This document shows, one piece after another, positions 7,588 through 16,817 of a DNA stretch of 64,000 nucleotides. The stretch is from Micromonospora vinacea (GTDB lineage: Bacteria; Actinomycetota; Actinomycetes; Mycobacteriales; Micromonosporaceae), in contig NZ_JADOTY010000001.1 in assembly GCF_015751785.1 (NCBI RefSeq), positions 4,774,001 through 4,838,000 on the forward strand, written 5' to 3'. The notes under the pieces were generated by a model. It was not told where the DNA came from. It made no database searches and saw only the letters and a list, made by a program, of their open reading frames with translations. The position numbers and the translations under genes are program-made. Position 1 is the stretch's first letter; each line of letters opens with the position of its first letter.

Positions 7588-10500
7588 GTGCAGATCACCA
7601 CCCTCGGCCCACTCGCCGTCGACGGCCAGCCCGTTCGGGGTGAACGGTTGGCGGCGGTGCTCCGCGCGCTCGTCGACGCGCGGGGGCGGGCGGTCTCCGT
7701 GAACCTGCTCGTGGACGCCGTCTGGGACGGCGCGCCACCCGACGACGCGACCGGCGCGGTCCAGGCGCTCGTGTCCCGGGTGCGCCGTCTCGGGTTGCCA
7801 GTGGTCGCGGTGCCGGGCGGATACCGGCTGCCCGCCGAGGAGATCGCCGTCGACGCGGTCGAGGCGCGCGCCCTCGTCGACCAGGCGCGCACCGTGCTCA
7901 GGTGCGGTGACAGTCGTGCCGCCCGCGGCCTGGCCGATCAGGCGCGGGCCCTGTTCCCCGAGGTGCCGGAGCTGGTCAGCGCCGAGGACACCCGGCTGTT
8001 CGCGGACGTCGCCGCGCTACGCGCGCAGGCGGCACTCGCCGGCGTGGGCCCGTTCGACGAGGTCGACCTGGGCCGGCTCATCGCACGTACGCCGCCGGAC
8101 GAGCCGTCCGCCGCCCTGCTCGTCAGGGTGCTGGCCGCCCAGGGGCGGGAGGCGGAGGCGCTGGAGGTGGTCGAGCGGTTGCGCGCCGACCTGGCCGACC
8201 GGTACGGCACCGACCCGTCGCCCGTGATCACGGACGTCCACCTGGCGTTGCTGCGCGGCGAACTCACCGCTCCGCCCATGGCGACGCCGCCCCGGCAACC
8301 GGCGCGGATCACGCTGCCCGCCGCGTGGCGTCGTGCCATGGCCGCCCTCGTCGGGCGGGAGCGGGACGTCGAGGCCATCACCGGCGCGCTCACCGAGACA
8401 CCCGTCGTGACGATCGTGGCGACCGGCGGGGCGGGCAAGACCCGGCTCGCCGCCGAGGTGGCGAGGCGCACGGCGGCGGCCGGGCGGGCGGTACGCGTGA
8501 TCGAACTCGCTGGCCTGCGCTCGCCCGACGAGGTGCTGCCCACTGTGCTCGCCGCGCTCGGCGGTGCCGACACCACGGCGACCGGCGGCAACCTGGGTCT
8601 GGAACGGCGGGTCCTCAGCCCCGAGGAGCGGCTGCGCGCCGTCGCGCCGGACCTCGACGGGCTGGTGGTGCTGGACAACTGCGAGCACGTGCTCGACGCG
8701 GTGGCCGTCGTCGTCGCGGACCTGGTCGCGGCGGCGTCGCCGGAGGTCGCGGTGCTCGCGACGAGCCGCGCCCCACTGGGCCTGGTCGGCGAGCTGGTGC
8801 ACCGGCTGACCGCGTTGCCGGACGCCGACGCGCTCGCGCTGGTCGAGTCCCGGGCACGGGCCGGTGGCGCCGTACCGACCTGGGACACCGAGCGGGCGCT
8901 CGTCCTGTGCCACCGGCTCGACAACCTGCCGTTGGCCCTCGAACTGGCCGCCGCGCGACTGCGGCACATGCCGATCGACGACGTGCTCGCCGGGCTGACC
9001 GACCGGTTCGCGCTGCTCGACGACGCCCTGCGCGGCCTGCCCGAACGGCACGCCAGCCTGTGGGCGCTCGTCGACTGGAGCAGGGAACTGCTCGCCGAGG
9101 CCGACCGCGATCTGCTCCAGCGGGTCGCGGTCATCCCCGCGCCGTTCACCGCGGACCTCGCCGCCGCCGTCGCGCAGGCTCCGGACGTACGTCGCGGCCT
9201 GGCGACCCTCGTCGAACAGTCCCTGTTGACCCTGGTCGAGGGCGATGGTCCGCCGCGGTACCGCATGCTTGAAACGGTCCGTGAGTACGGCGAGGCCCGG
9301 CTGGACGCGGCCGGTGACCGGGACCAGGCCATGACCGGCCTGGTCGGCTGGGCGCGGGAGCAGGCCGTCGCACTGGCCGGCCGCTTCATCGGCCCCGGCC
9401 AGGTGGAGGCGCTGCACCGTTGCGCCGCCGAGCAGGACAACCTGGTCGCGGGCCTGCGATGGGCGATGGCAGCGGACGACGAGCCGGCCGCCGTCGACGT
9501 CGCCACCGCGCTGTTCCACCTCTGGTCGGTGCGGGGCCTGCACCTCGAGGTCCTCGCCTGGGCGCGCGGGCTGCTGCACATCGACGAGCCGCAGCGACGG
9601 CTGCGGTCGGCGATCCTGCGCGGTACGGCCAGCGGCCGGCCGCTGCCCAACGCCGACCGACTCGCCTGGACGTGTGTGGTGATCAGCGTGAACGCGGGCA
9701 TCAGCGCCGACCTGCGGCCCGCCGTGCTCGCCCGCCGGGCCCTGCGGACGCTCCAGGCCGAACGGCCCGCCGAGGTGTCGCCCCGGCTGACCGCTCTCGC
9801 GTCGGCGTTGCCCGGCTTCGACGCGTCCGATCTGGAGCAGAGCTTGAAGAGCGCCACCGAGTTGGTCGCACACCCCGACCCGTACGTGCAAGGGCTCGGG
9901 CTGTTCGCCCGCGCGGCGGTACGGGAGAACGGCGGCCAGCCGGAGACGTCGATCAGTGACGCCGAGCAGGCGTACCACCGCTTCGAGGTTGTCGGCGACC
10001 ACTGGGGCATGGCGATGGCGGCAGGTGCCGTCGGGCAGTTCCTGGTCCCGGGCGCAGATGCCCGGTCGGCCGAGTGGCTGACGCGCAGCGTGAAACACAT
10101 GGAACTGGTCGGCGCCGTGCAGGACGCGCGGTCGATCCGACTCCGGCTGGACGTGCAGCTCGCACTCACCGGCGACGCGGACGCGGAGCGGCGACTGGGC
10201 GAGACGGCCAGACCGGGTCAGGCCGAGCAGATGGACGCCGCGCAGGCACTGCTCGGCCTGGCGCACCTCGCCTGGCAGCGCGGGCGCTACGACGAGGCGC
10301 TCGCCCACATCGACGAGATGACCCGAATCCTCGCCGGCTGGGCCGGGCCGCAGCCACAGCCGCGCGTGATGCTCCGCGCCGCGGCGGCGGTCCTCTGCCT
10401 GCGGGTGGCCCAGGCTCGGCCGGTGCCGGGAAACGACGTCGCCGTCCAGGCCGCCGCGATGCTGTCGCTCACCCGCGACGACGCGCTGACCTCACGGGAC

Positions 10501-10767
10501 CTGCCGGTGATCGGGGCGTGGGCGTCGGGCGGAGCGGAACTCGCGGCGTACCGGGGTGACGCCGACACCGCCCGCGAACTGTCCGTACTCGCGAAGCGGA
10601 TCGGCACCCACATCGAGATGTTCTTCCCCACCGGGAGCAGCGAACGGCTCAACGCCATCCTCGGGGACGAGGAAGAGCGTGAGCCGTTGCTGACCGTGTG
10701 GCGCGAGCGGCCGCCCGCCGCAGCCATCAGCCGGATCCGCGAGCTGATGGACGACCTGCTCGCCTGA
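7588..10767 (+). CDS. AfsR/SARP-like transcriptional regulator with BTAD and STAND NTPase domains
   Basis: This 1,059-residue regulator has four parts in order. First is an OmpR-type winged helix (residues 1-85, from ITTLGPLAVDG to GGYRLP). Next is a bacterial transcriptional activation domain (about 90-225). Then comes an NB-ARC/STAND ATPase (Walker A GGAGKTRL near 285, Walker B LVVLDNCEH near 370, SRAPLGL sensor). Last is a long helical, TPR-like region to the end. Such proteins usually activate secondary-metabolite or stress genes after ligand or phosphorylation input. GTG 7588 gives the canonical family start; an earlier in-frame GTG at 7570 adds six residues. The divergent iron operon begins 113 bases away. 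Its stop directly abuts the stop of the convergent ABC permease, with no spacer. Target genes are unknown; the adjacent exporter is a candidate. Confidence 0.88.
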   Translation: MQITTLGPLAVDGQPVRGERLAAVLRALVDARGRAVSVNLLVDAVWDGAPPDDATGAVQALVSRVRRLGLPVVAVPGGYRLPAEEIAVDAVEARALVDQARTVLRCGDSRAARGLADQARALFPEVPELVSAEDTRLFADVAALRAQAALAGVGPFDEVDLGRLIARTPPDEPSAALLVRVLAAQGREAEALEVVERLRADLADRYGTDPSPVITDVHLALLRGELTAPPMATPPRQPARITLPAAWRRAMAALVGRERDVEAITGALTETPVVTIVATGGAGKTRLAAEVARRTAAAGRAVRVIELAGLRSPDEVLPTVLAALGGADTTATGGNLGLERRVLSPEERLRAVAPDLDGLVVLDNCEHVLDAVAVVVADLVAAASPEVAVLATSRAPLGLVGELVHRLTALPDADALALVESRARAGGAVPTWDTERALVLCHRLDNLPLALELAAARLRHMPIDDVLAGLTDRFALLDDALRGLPERHASLWALVDWSRELLAEADRDLLQRVAVIPAPFTADLAAAVAQAPDVRRGLATLVEQSLLTLVEGDGPPRYRMLETVREYGEARLDAAGDRDQAMTGLVGWAREQAVALAGRFIGPGQVEALHRCAAEQDNLVAGLRWAMAADDEPAAVDVATALFHLWSVRGLHLEVLAWARGLLHIDEPQRRLRSAILRGTASGRPLPNADRLAWTCVVISVNAGISADLRPAVLARRALRTLQAERPAEVSPRLTALASALPGFDASDLEQSLKSATELVAHPDPYVQGLGLFARAAVRENGGQPETSISDAEQAYHRFEVVGDHWGMAMAAGAVGQFLVPGADARSAEWLTRSVKHMELVGAVQDARSIRLRLDVQLALTGDADAERRLGETARPGQAEQMDAAQALLGLAHLAWQRGRYDEALAHIDEMTRILAGWAGPQPQPRVMLRAAAAVLCLRVAQARPVPGNDVAVQAAAMLSLTRDDALTSRDLPVIGAWASGGAELAAYRGDADTARELSVLAKRIGTHIEMFFPTGSSERLNAILGDEEEREPLLTVWRERPPAAAISRIRELMDDLLA

Positions 10768-11595
10768 CTAGACCTTCTTGCGGTACGCGCGCAGCGCCAG
10801 CGGCATGAACAGCACCACGAAGCCGGCGCACCAGGCGAGCGTCCACCAGACGTGGTTGCCCAGCGGGGTGCCGAGGAACAGCCCGCGCACCGATGCCACC
10901 AGGTGGGTCATCGGGTTGACGTCCACGAACGCCTGCATCCAGCCCGGCAGGGTGTCGGCACCGACGAACACGTTGGACGCGAAGCTCAGCGGCATGATCA
11001 GCGCGAACATCACACCCTGCACGGCGCCGGCGGTGCGCACCTTCATCGACACGAGCACCGGCAGCCAGCTCAGGCAGAGCGCGAACAGCACCGCGAGCAG
11101 ACACCCGGCGATCGCCCGGAACGGGTCGGTGTCGATCCGGAAACCCATCACGTAGCCGATCGCCAGGGTCGACACCGTGACGATCACGTACCGGACGACG
11201 TCGCCGAGGACCGCGCCGACCAGTGGTGCGGAGCGGGGGATCGGCAACGACCGGAACCGGTCGAAGATGCCCTTGGCGATGTCGGTGTTGAGGTTGACAC
11301 CGATCGCGATGGCGCCCGTCGCGATCGTCTGCGCCAGGATGCCGGGCAGCAGGAACTGCAGGTAGTCGTGGGTCGAGCCGGCGACGGCGCCGCCGAAGAC
11401 GTACACGAAGATGATGAGGAACAGCACCGGTTGCAGGGTGACGTCGATGAGCGCCTCGGGCGTACGCCAGGTCTTGATGAGGCTGCGCTTCGCGAGCGCC
11501 AACGAGTGCCGGACCAGCCGGAACGGCCGAGGGTTCGGCGCGGAGTTCGACAGCGCGCGGCTTCTCGGGGGCGCTGTGTCGGTCAGAGTGCTCAT
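10768..11595 (-). CDS. ABC-2 type drug exporter permease (DrrB family)
   Basis: This 275-residue membrane protein has about six hydrophobic segments. It carries the ABC-2 landmarks TWRTPEALIDVTLQPVLF at the first segment, FLLPGILAQTIATGA, FDRFRSLPIPRSAPL and PLSFASNVFV, with the last near the end of the fourth segment. It pairs with the ATPase encoded just upstream, overlapping it by 4 bases (ATGA at 11592-11595). The pair resembles daunorubicin-resistance DrrAB exporters, which pump hydrophobic compounds out of the cell. The substrate is not evident. The gene ends back to back with the convergent AfsR-like regulator. Confidence 0.9.
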   Translation of the reverse strand: MSTLTDTAPPRSRALSNSAPNPRPFRLVRHSLALAKRSLIKTWRTPEALIDVTLQPVLFLIIFVYVFGGAVAGSTHDYLQFLLPGILAQTIATGAIAIGVNLNTDIAKGIFDRFRSLPIPRSAPLVGAVLGDVVRYVIVTVSTLAIGYVMGFRIDTDPFRAIAGCLLAVLFALCLSWLPVLVSMKVRTAGAVQGVMFALIMPLSFASNVFVGADTLPGWMQAFVDVNPMTHLVASVRGLFLGTPLGNHVWWTLAWCAGFVVLFMPLALRAYRKKV

Positions 11596-12572
11596 ACCGC
11601 GACCTCCATGGGGCGGGTGGTGTCGTCTTCGGACGCCGTACGCCCGGTGAGAGTGAAGAACACCTCGTCGAGGCTCGGCAGGTGCAGGGAGAGTTCGGTG
11701 ACCGCGATGCCGGCAGCGGCGAACCGCGCGACGCTCTCGGTCAGGGCCGCGTCGTCGGTGACCGGCACCGCGAGCACTCCCTTGCGGATCTCGTCGGCCT
11801 GCGCGCCGGAGCCGACCTGGGTCAGGATCTCCGCGGTGCGGGGCAGCTGCGCCGGGTCGGACGGGCGGACCTCCAGGGTCTGCCCGCCGACCACCCGCTT
11901 GAGCCCCTCGGGGGTGTCGTGGGCGATGACCCGACCGTGGTCGATCACCGTGATCGCGTCGGCGAGCGCGTCGGCCTCCTCCAGGTACTGGGTGGTGAGC
12001 AGCACCGTCGAGCCGTTGTTGACCAGCGACCGGACCACGTCCCACATGTCCTCGCGCTTGGCCGGGTCGAGCCCGGTCGTCGGCTCGTCCAGGAAGATCA
12101 CGTCGGGGGAGCCGACCAGGCTGGCGGCCAGGTCCAGCCGCCGCCGCATGCCGCCGGAGTAGGTCTTCGCCGGCCGGTTCGCGGCATCGGTCAGGTCGAA
12201 CCAGTCGAGCAGTTCGGCGGCCCGCCGCCGGGCCCCGGTGCGTCCCAGCTCCAGCAGGGTGCCGAACAGCTCCAGGTTCTGCCGCCCGGTCAGGTCCTCG
12301 TCGACCGAGGCGTACTGGCCGGTGAGGCCGATGCTCTGCCGAACGCGCTCGGCGTCCCGTACCACGTCGAAACCGCTGATTCGGGCGGTTCCGCCGTCCG
12401 GGGTGAGCAGGGTGGAGAGGATGCGGACGGCGGTGGTCTTACCGGCGCCGTTGGGGCCGAGCACCCCGAGCACCGTCCCGCGGGGTACGGCGAGGTCCAC
12501 GCCCTGCAGCGCCCTCGTCTTCCCGAATGTCTTCACGAGGCCCTCGGCCTCGATCACCAGGTCAGCTGTCAT
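11592..12572 (-). CDS. Drug-exporter ABC ATP-binding protein (DrrA family)
   Basis: This 326-residue ATPase has Walker A GPNGAGKTT, Q-loop GLTGQYASVDEDLTG, signature YSGGMRRRLDLA, Walker B VIFLDEPTTGLDP and H-loop LLTTQYLEEAD. The C-terminal extension of about 90 residues ending with the LPSLDEVFFTLTG motif is typical of DrrA-type exporters. I start at ATG 12572 (MTADLVIEAEG), since the extra residues of an earlier frame opening at 12623 do not look like this family. It is translationally coupled to the permease gene. Divergence from nothing upstream and the AraC regulator 117 bases away suggest that the regulator may control it, but no operator is seen. Confidence 0.92.
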   Translation of the reverse strand: MTADLVIEAEGLVKTFGKTRALQGVDLAVPRGTVLGVLGPNGAGKTTAVRILSTLLTPDGGTARISGFDVVRDAERVRQSIGLTGQYASVDEDLTGRQNLELFGTLLELGRTGARRRAAELLDWFDLTDAANRPAKTYSGGMRRRLDLAASLVGSPDVIFLDEPTTGLDPAKREDMWDVVRSLVNNGSTVLLTTQYLEEADALADAITVIDHGRVIAHDTPEGLKRVVGGQTLEVRPSDPAQLPRTAEILTQVGSGAQADEIRKGVLAVPVTDDAALTESVARFAAAGIAVTELSLHLPSLDEVFFTLTGRTASEDDTTRPMEVAV

Positions 12573-12689
12573 GCGCCGAGTCTGCGCGGGCCGGCTGACA
12601 CCGCCCCGACACGGCACCGACACCGACCGACACGGGCTGACATCGGAGCCGCCGAGGAGGCACGCACATCCACACCGACGGGCGCTGTG

Positions 12690-13571
12690 CTATGCCCGGG
12701 TGGGTCGTGTTTCGGTCTCGGCGCGCAGCACGGGCGCGAACGACGCCGAGTGATCGTGCCCGGAGGCGCAGGTCTGTTGTGTCTCGGCGATGAACACGTG
12801 CGGCGAGACGCCGGTGAGCCGGACGCACTCGCGTGTGAGGTGAGGCTGGTCCGCGTAGCCGGCGCGGAGGGCGAGCAGCCCGAGCCCGTCGTCCGTCGCC
12901 GCGAGGCCCTGGGCGATCGCCTGCTGGACGAGCGCGAGGAAGCCCTGAAAGCGCAGTATCCGGTGCAGCGACTTCGGCGCGAGCCCGATCGCCGTCCGGC
13001 AGCGGCGCCGCAGCTGCGTCTCGGAGATGTGCAGAGACGCCCTCAGCGACGTCACGTCGACCGTGCGCCACGGCATGAGACCGCGCACCGCCTCGGACAC
13101 GAGCGAGTCTGCGGGCTGGCCGGCGCTGGCGCGCTCCTGCACGTAGAGCTGCACGGCGGCGAGCGCTTCCTGGAGCGAGGCCGCCGTGCCGACCACGTCG
13201 CCGAGTGCGGCGGCAGAGCGGCCCCACAGCTGTTCGGCGTCCAGTGTGAGTCCGACGACCTCGGACGTGGGCTGTCCCGCGACCATCGGGAAGGCGCCTG
13301 GCACGAAGCGCACGCCGAGAATCGTGGTGCCCGGCTGAAGTACCTCGACCAGCGGCTCGGTAAGCGGGCCGATCACCTGCGGGGCCGCGCCAACCCTGCA
13401 TACGAGTTCGACAGCGCCGCTGGGGATGCGCCGGTGGACGTACGGCGCGGCGTCGCGCCCGACCTGCTGCACCCAGACCGACGAGACGAGCTCGCGCAAC
13501 GCCGGAGCGGGCGAGCGCTCGACGTAGCTCTGCCCGCCCGCGGCGGGGGCGGAGAACGGGTCGCTGGTCAC
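12690..13571 (-). CDS. AraC-family transcriptional regulator
   Basis: This 293-residue protein has an N-terminal ligand-sensing domain of the DUF6597 type (SPAPALRELVSSVWVQQ, then PSGAVELVCRVG and GVRFVPGAF). A C-terminal AraC double helix-turn-helix follows (about residues 180-270), with SETQLRRRCRTAIGLAPKSLHRILRFQG and AGYADQPHLTRECVRLTGVSP. The start is GTG 13571; a frame continuing upstream is implausible arginine-rich sequence. The divergent methyltransferase begins 206 bases away, so the shared spacer may carry an operator. The effector is unknown. Confidence 0.88.
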   Translation of the reverse strand: MTSDPFSAPAAGGQSYVERSPAPALRELVSSVWVQQVGRDAAPYVHRRIPSGAVELVCRVGAAPQVIGPLTEPLVEVLQPGTTILGVRFVPGAFPMVAGQPTSEVVGLTLDAEQLWGRSAAALGDVVGTAASLQEALAAVQLYVQERASAGQPADSLVSEAVRGLMPWRTVDVTSLRASLHISETQLRRRCRTAIGLAPKSLHRILRFQGFLALVQQAIAQGLAATDDGLGLLALRAGYADQPHLTRECVRLTGVSPHVFIAETQQTCASGHDHSASFAPVLRAETETRPTRA

Positions 13572-13777
13572 GTGACCAGTATGTCGCGCGCGGGTTGGTC
13601 GGCCGCGAGAAGGACGCCCGGTTTGTTCAAGAGCGCGGAGCGAATCCGGCCGTACGGTTTGGCCATGTTCGACTTCACGACCTTCTGTTTGACGGGGCCG
13701 CCGACACCCGACCGCCGACCGGGCCCCGCTCAACCACCCCAAGATCGACGCCAGGGCCCGGCCCGTGCGAGCGCACG

Positions 13778-14554
13778 GTGAACGCGACCAGCCAAGGCCG
13801 GCTCTGGAGCAGCGATCCGCAGGGCTGGGCGCAGACCGCGGAGGGCCGCATCCGGCCGCTGTACGTGCGTGTGCTCGAACGCCTTCACCTTCGCCCCGGC
13901 ACGCGGCTCCTCGACGTTGGCTGCGGCTCGGGCCTGTTCGCGGAGCTTGCCGCCCAGCGCGGCGCTGACGTCGTCGGGCTGGACGCGGCCCCGGGACTCG
14001 TCGAGTACGCACGCCGCCGGCGCCCGGCGGCCCGCTACGTCGTCGACGACATGGAGCACATACCGTTCAGCGACAGCGGCTTCGATATCGTCACCGCGTT
14101 CAACTCGGTGCTCTACGCCGCCGACCCCCGCCACGCGCTCGCCGAGATCACGCGCGTGACCGCCCCCGCAGGCTGTGCCGTCGTAACCGTAGGCGTCGGT
14201 CCCGAACAGGCCGAAAGCGCAGCGCTGATCAATCCACTGGCTCCGCACGACGAAGTGCCCGACCGCAGCACCCTCGACCTCGCCGACGCGGACGCGGCTC
14301 GCAGCGCCCTGCTCGACGCCGGGTTCGCATCCGTCACGTCGACCGACATTGCGTTCGACATCGAATTCAACGACCAGAACGAGGCGATCGCCGCCCAGAT
14401 GCCGGCCGGCCCAGTCACCGCGGCGGTCCGCCACTCCGGCCGCGCGGCCGTGGAAGCGGCGCTGGGGTCCTTCTTCGCGCCGCGATCACGGGCCGACGGG
14501 ACCATCCGCCTGGGCCTCGTCTTCCGCTGCTATCTCGCGCAGCGGGCGCGATGA
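13778..14554 (+). CDS. Class I SAM-dependent methyltransferase (UbiE-like)
   Basis: This 258-residue protein has the class I motifs in order: motif I LLDVGCGSGLFAEL, acidic loop VVGLDAAPG, motif II VVDDMEHIPFSDSGFDIV and motif III EITRVTAPAGCAVVTV. It should transfer a methyl group from SAM to an unknown small molecule in the cytosol. GTG 13778 gives a typical N terminus (QGRLWSSDPQGWAQ). It is divergent from the AraC regulator. The DHFR-like reductase follows 85 bases later on the same strand, but co-transcription is uncertain. Confidence 0.88.
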   Translation: MNATSQGRLWSSDPQGWAQTAEGRIRPLYVRVLERLHLRPGTRLLDVGCGSGLFAELAAQRGADVVGLDAAPGLVEYARRRRPAARYVVDDMEHIPFSDSGFDIVTAFNSVLYAADPRHALAEITRVTAPAGCAVVTVGVGPEQAESAALINPLAPHDEVPDRSTLDLADADAARSALLDAGFASVTSTDIAFDIEFNDQNEAIAAQMPAGPVTAAVRHSGRAAVEAALGSFFAPRSRADGTIRLGLVFRCYLAQRAR

Positions 14555-14639
14555 CCCGCGGGTTCGGCGTGGGCGGTCCGGCCCTGCCGAATGACGACCC
14601 CACGAAGGACGACCAACCAACGAGAAGGGAACCACGATC

Positions 14640-15245
14640 ATGAAACTGACGACCACCACGCAGGTGTCTGTCGACGGCGTGATGCAGGCAAACGGCGGGC
14701 GGCATCCGATCCTCGACCCTGGAATGGAGCGCGGCGGATGGGCCCGGCCGCTTTTCGACAACGAGGCCATGACGTTCGTCGACCAGACCTACCAGCGCGC
14801 TGACGCGTTCCTGTTCGGTCGGCGGACCTACGAACTGTTCGCCGGCTACTGGGGCGTGAGGGAAGACCTGGAAAACCCCATCGTCGGTGCCTTGAACACC
14901 AAGCCCAAATACGTCGCATCGACCACGCTCACCGACCCGCAATGGGCGAACACGACCGCCCTCTCCGGTGACCCCGCGGCGGCCATCCGCGAGCTGAAAG
15001 CCAAGCCGGCGGGTGAGCTGCAGGTGCACGGCAGCGCCATCCTGACCCGGTGGCTGCTCGAAAACGACCTCGTCGATGAGATGAACCTGCTCATCGTCCC
15101 GGTGGTCGTCGGCCAAGGCATGCGCATGTTCCCCGACACCGGCCCAGACATCGCACTGGACCTGGTCGACTCGCAAGTCTTCCCGAAGGGCATAACGCTC
15201 CAGGTCTACCGACCCGCCGGGCGCCCGCAGTACGCCACCACCTGA
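14640..15245 (+). CDS. Dihydrofolate reductase-fold protein (RibD C-terminal domain family)
   Basis: This 201-residue protein carries the signature of stand-alone RibD_C/DHFR-like reductases: MKLTTTTQVSVDGVMQ at the start, DAFLFGRRTYELFAGYW, a GELQVHGSAILTRWLLE segment and a C-terminal DEMNLLIVPVVVGQGMRMFP. Members bind NADPH. Physiological substrates are mostly unknown, and many are annotated as deaminase/reductase. The AGAAGGGA ribosome site lies about seven bases before the ATG. It is cytosolic. It follows a methyltransferase, but no common pathway is evident. Confidence 0.88.
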   Translation: MKLTTTTQVSVDGVMQANGGRHPILDPGMERGGWARPLFDNEAMTFVDQTYQRADAFLFGRRTYELFAGYWGVREDLENPIVGALNTKPKYVASTTLTDPQWANTTALSGDPAAAIRELKAKPAGELQVHGSAILTRWLLENDLVDEMNLLIVPVVVGQGMRMFPDTGPDIALDLVDSQVFPKGITLQVYRPAGRPQYATT

Positions 15246-15780
15246 AACACGACAAGGGGTGCCGCAGTCCGTCAGAGCTGACTATTCGTGGGCCCGGCTG
15301 CTGCATCGACCGCTGGGCCGCGCTCCGCTGGGGTCGATGGCGTCGACGAGTGACCGCGCCGCCGTCAAGCCATCCACCGCTAGGCGACCAGCTGAGGCGG
15401 GCACGCCGCGGTCGGTCCACTCCTGAGCCACGGTGACCCGTCACCCCCCTCGACCTCGCACACGAAGAACAGCCCAGTGCGCTTGCGCTGCGAAAACAGC
15501 ACGGTCAAGCGCTGACCTTTCAACGGATGGAAGGCGTGAGTGATCATCAATTAGTCCGAAGAGTACCTTGACTGACGAGCTGTATAGGGCACGGGTTCCG
15601 ACGGTCGGCGTCACGATATGCTGGCCACGGCAGAGCGCCTGCCAGTGCCCGATGTGGTGGCCCACGCCCGACCACATGCCTGGGGCCAAGAGTCTCCGAC
15701 TCCGCGCCGATCCGTCGACTCCTGGCGTGCCGGTCACGCCGCCCGTTCGGTGGAGTGCGTGGGGCTGCACCGGAGGCGTC
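15246..15780. other. Non-coding stretch of 535 bases
   Basis: I see no convincing gene here. Both strands open into low-complexity arginine/serine-rich frames without ribosome sites or family resemblance. The middle (about 15480-15600) is noticeably more A/T-rich than the surroundings. It includes a TTGACT at 15568-15573, which could belong to a promoter for the downstream gene, but no convincing -10 box at normal spacing was found. Confidence 0.5.
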
Positions 15781-16722
15781 ATGTCTGATCCCATCCCCCG
15801 GCGGACCCCGGCTCCGGGACGCGCCCGCAAGCGCGCCATCCGTGAACATGCAGCCCGGGCTGGCGTCGCCTACTCGGAGGCCGCCCGGCAGCTCGAGTCG
15901 GTCGGCCTTCGGCCCGGCGAAACCCTCTCCAGGTACGGGCGGACGATCTATCCGATCGGGTTCGACCCGCACCGCCAACTGCTCGTCGAACGCCGTGAGC
16001 GACGGTCGTTCGAGGAGCGGGTGGCGGACACCAGGCGGGCCGCGGTCCTGCCGCATGGCCGCGCGCGGCACCTCGTCGAGCGGTTCCCGCCCAGCCGTGG
16101 GCGTACCGGCAGCGGGGTGGGCTCGCTCTATCACGGCGAGGGCCGCGAGGAACTGCTCGCGATGCTGTACATCGTGATCGTGGCCGAGTCGCCAGGGTTG
16201 CTGCCCGAGGTGGGGGACCTCGCCTGGATCGCGGAACTCGGCGAGGACACCGCGCTCGACACGGCCTGCGCCGACATCGACCGCGAGGCCCGCCGCCTGC
16301 TCGACCAGGAGCCACTGGCCCTCTGGTCGCGCATCCAGCAGGCGCTGACCACTGTCGAACGTAGCGTGGACGGGCAGGTCCGCCAGGAGGCGATCCGGCA
16401 GACCGCGCTGTTGAGCACGATGATGACGCCGCGTCTCGGGTCCGCGGGCGAGCCGTACGTTCCGGGGCTGCCCGTTGCCGGTGCCCGGCAGATCCTCGAC
16501 GCGTTGCTCATCGTCGCCGACGACGGACACGCGCCGGGCACCCGGGTACGCCTGCTCAGGCAGCCGCACCACGCGGGGTCGGCCACGATCATCGGTGCCC
16601 GGTGGGGTCGGTCAGGTCCGCCGGTGGGCTATCTCGTGTGGCTCGACGGGGCGACGGCGCCGCTGTCGGCCCACCCCGACGACCTGATTGTCCTGGCCCA
16701 CCAGGAGACCACTCCGCGCTGA
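15781..16722 (+). CDS. Hypothetical actinobacterial protein
   Basis: I do not recognise this 313-residue protein. The N terminus is very basic (residues 1-30, PRRTPAPGRARKRAIR) and leads into a helical AARAGVAYSEAARQLE segment, as in several actinobacterial proteins annotated only as hypothetical. The middle is helical, with no transmembrane segment. The C-terminal 60 residues (TRVRLLRQPHHAGSATIIGARWGRSGPPVGYLVWLDG) resemble a small beta-barrel. The start is set by a GGAGG four bases before the ATG; a longer frame opening at 15568 lacks such a site. It may bind nucleic acid because of the basic N terminus, but this is a guess. Confidence 0.6.
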   Translation: MSDPIPRRTPAPGRARKRAIREHAARAGVAYSEAARQLESVGLRPGETLSRYGRTIYPIGFDPHRQLLVERRERRSFEERVADTRRAAVLPHGRARHLVERFPPSRGRTGSGVGSLYHGEGREELLAMLYIVIVAESPGLLPEVGDLAWIAELGEDTALDTACADIDREARRLLDQEPLALWSRIQQALTTVERSVDGQVRQEAIRQTALLSTMMTPRLGSAGEPYVPGLPVAGARQILDALLIVADDGHAPGTRVRLLRQPHHAGSATIIGARWGRSGPPVGYLVWLDGATAPLSAHPDDLIVLAHQETTPR

Positions 16723-16817
16723 GCCAGGGCCTGCCTCGGTGGTGCCCGCATCGTCTCTTCCAGGCCCCGGTCAGATCCTCCTGAACAGCTTCGTTGTCTA
16801 GACCGCCGTCGGATGGA

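Noticed and set aside
15441..15839. Minus-strand frame in the A/T-rich spacer before the hypothetical gene
   Set aside because: It overlaps the start and ribosome site of the plus-strand gene at 15781 and shows no recognisable motif.
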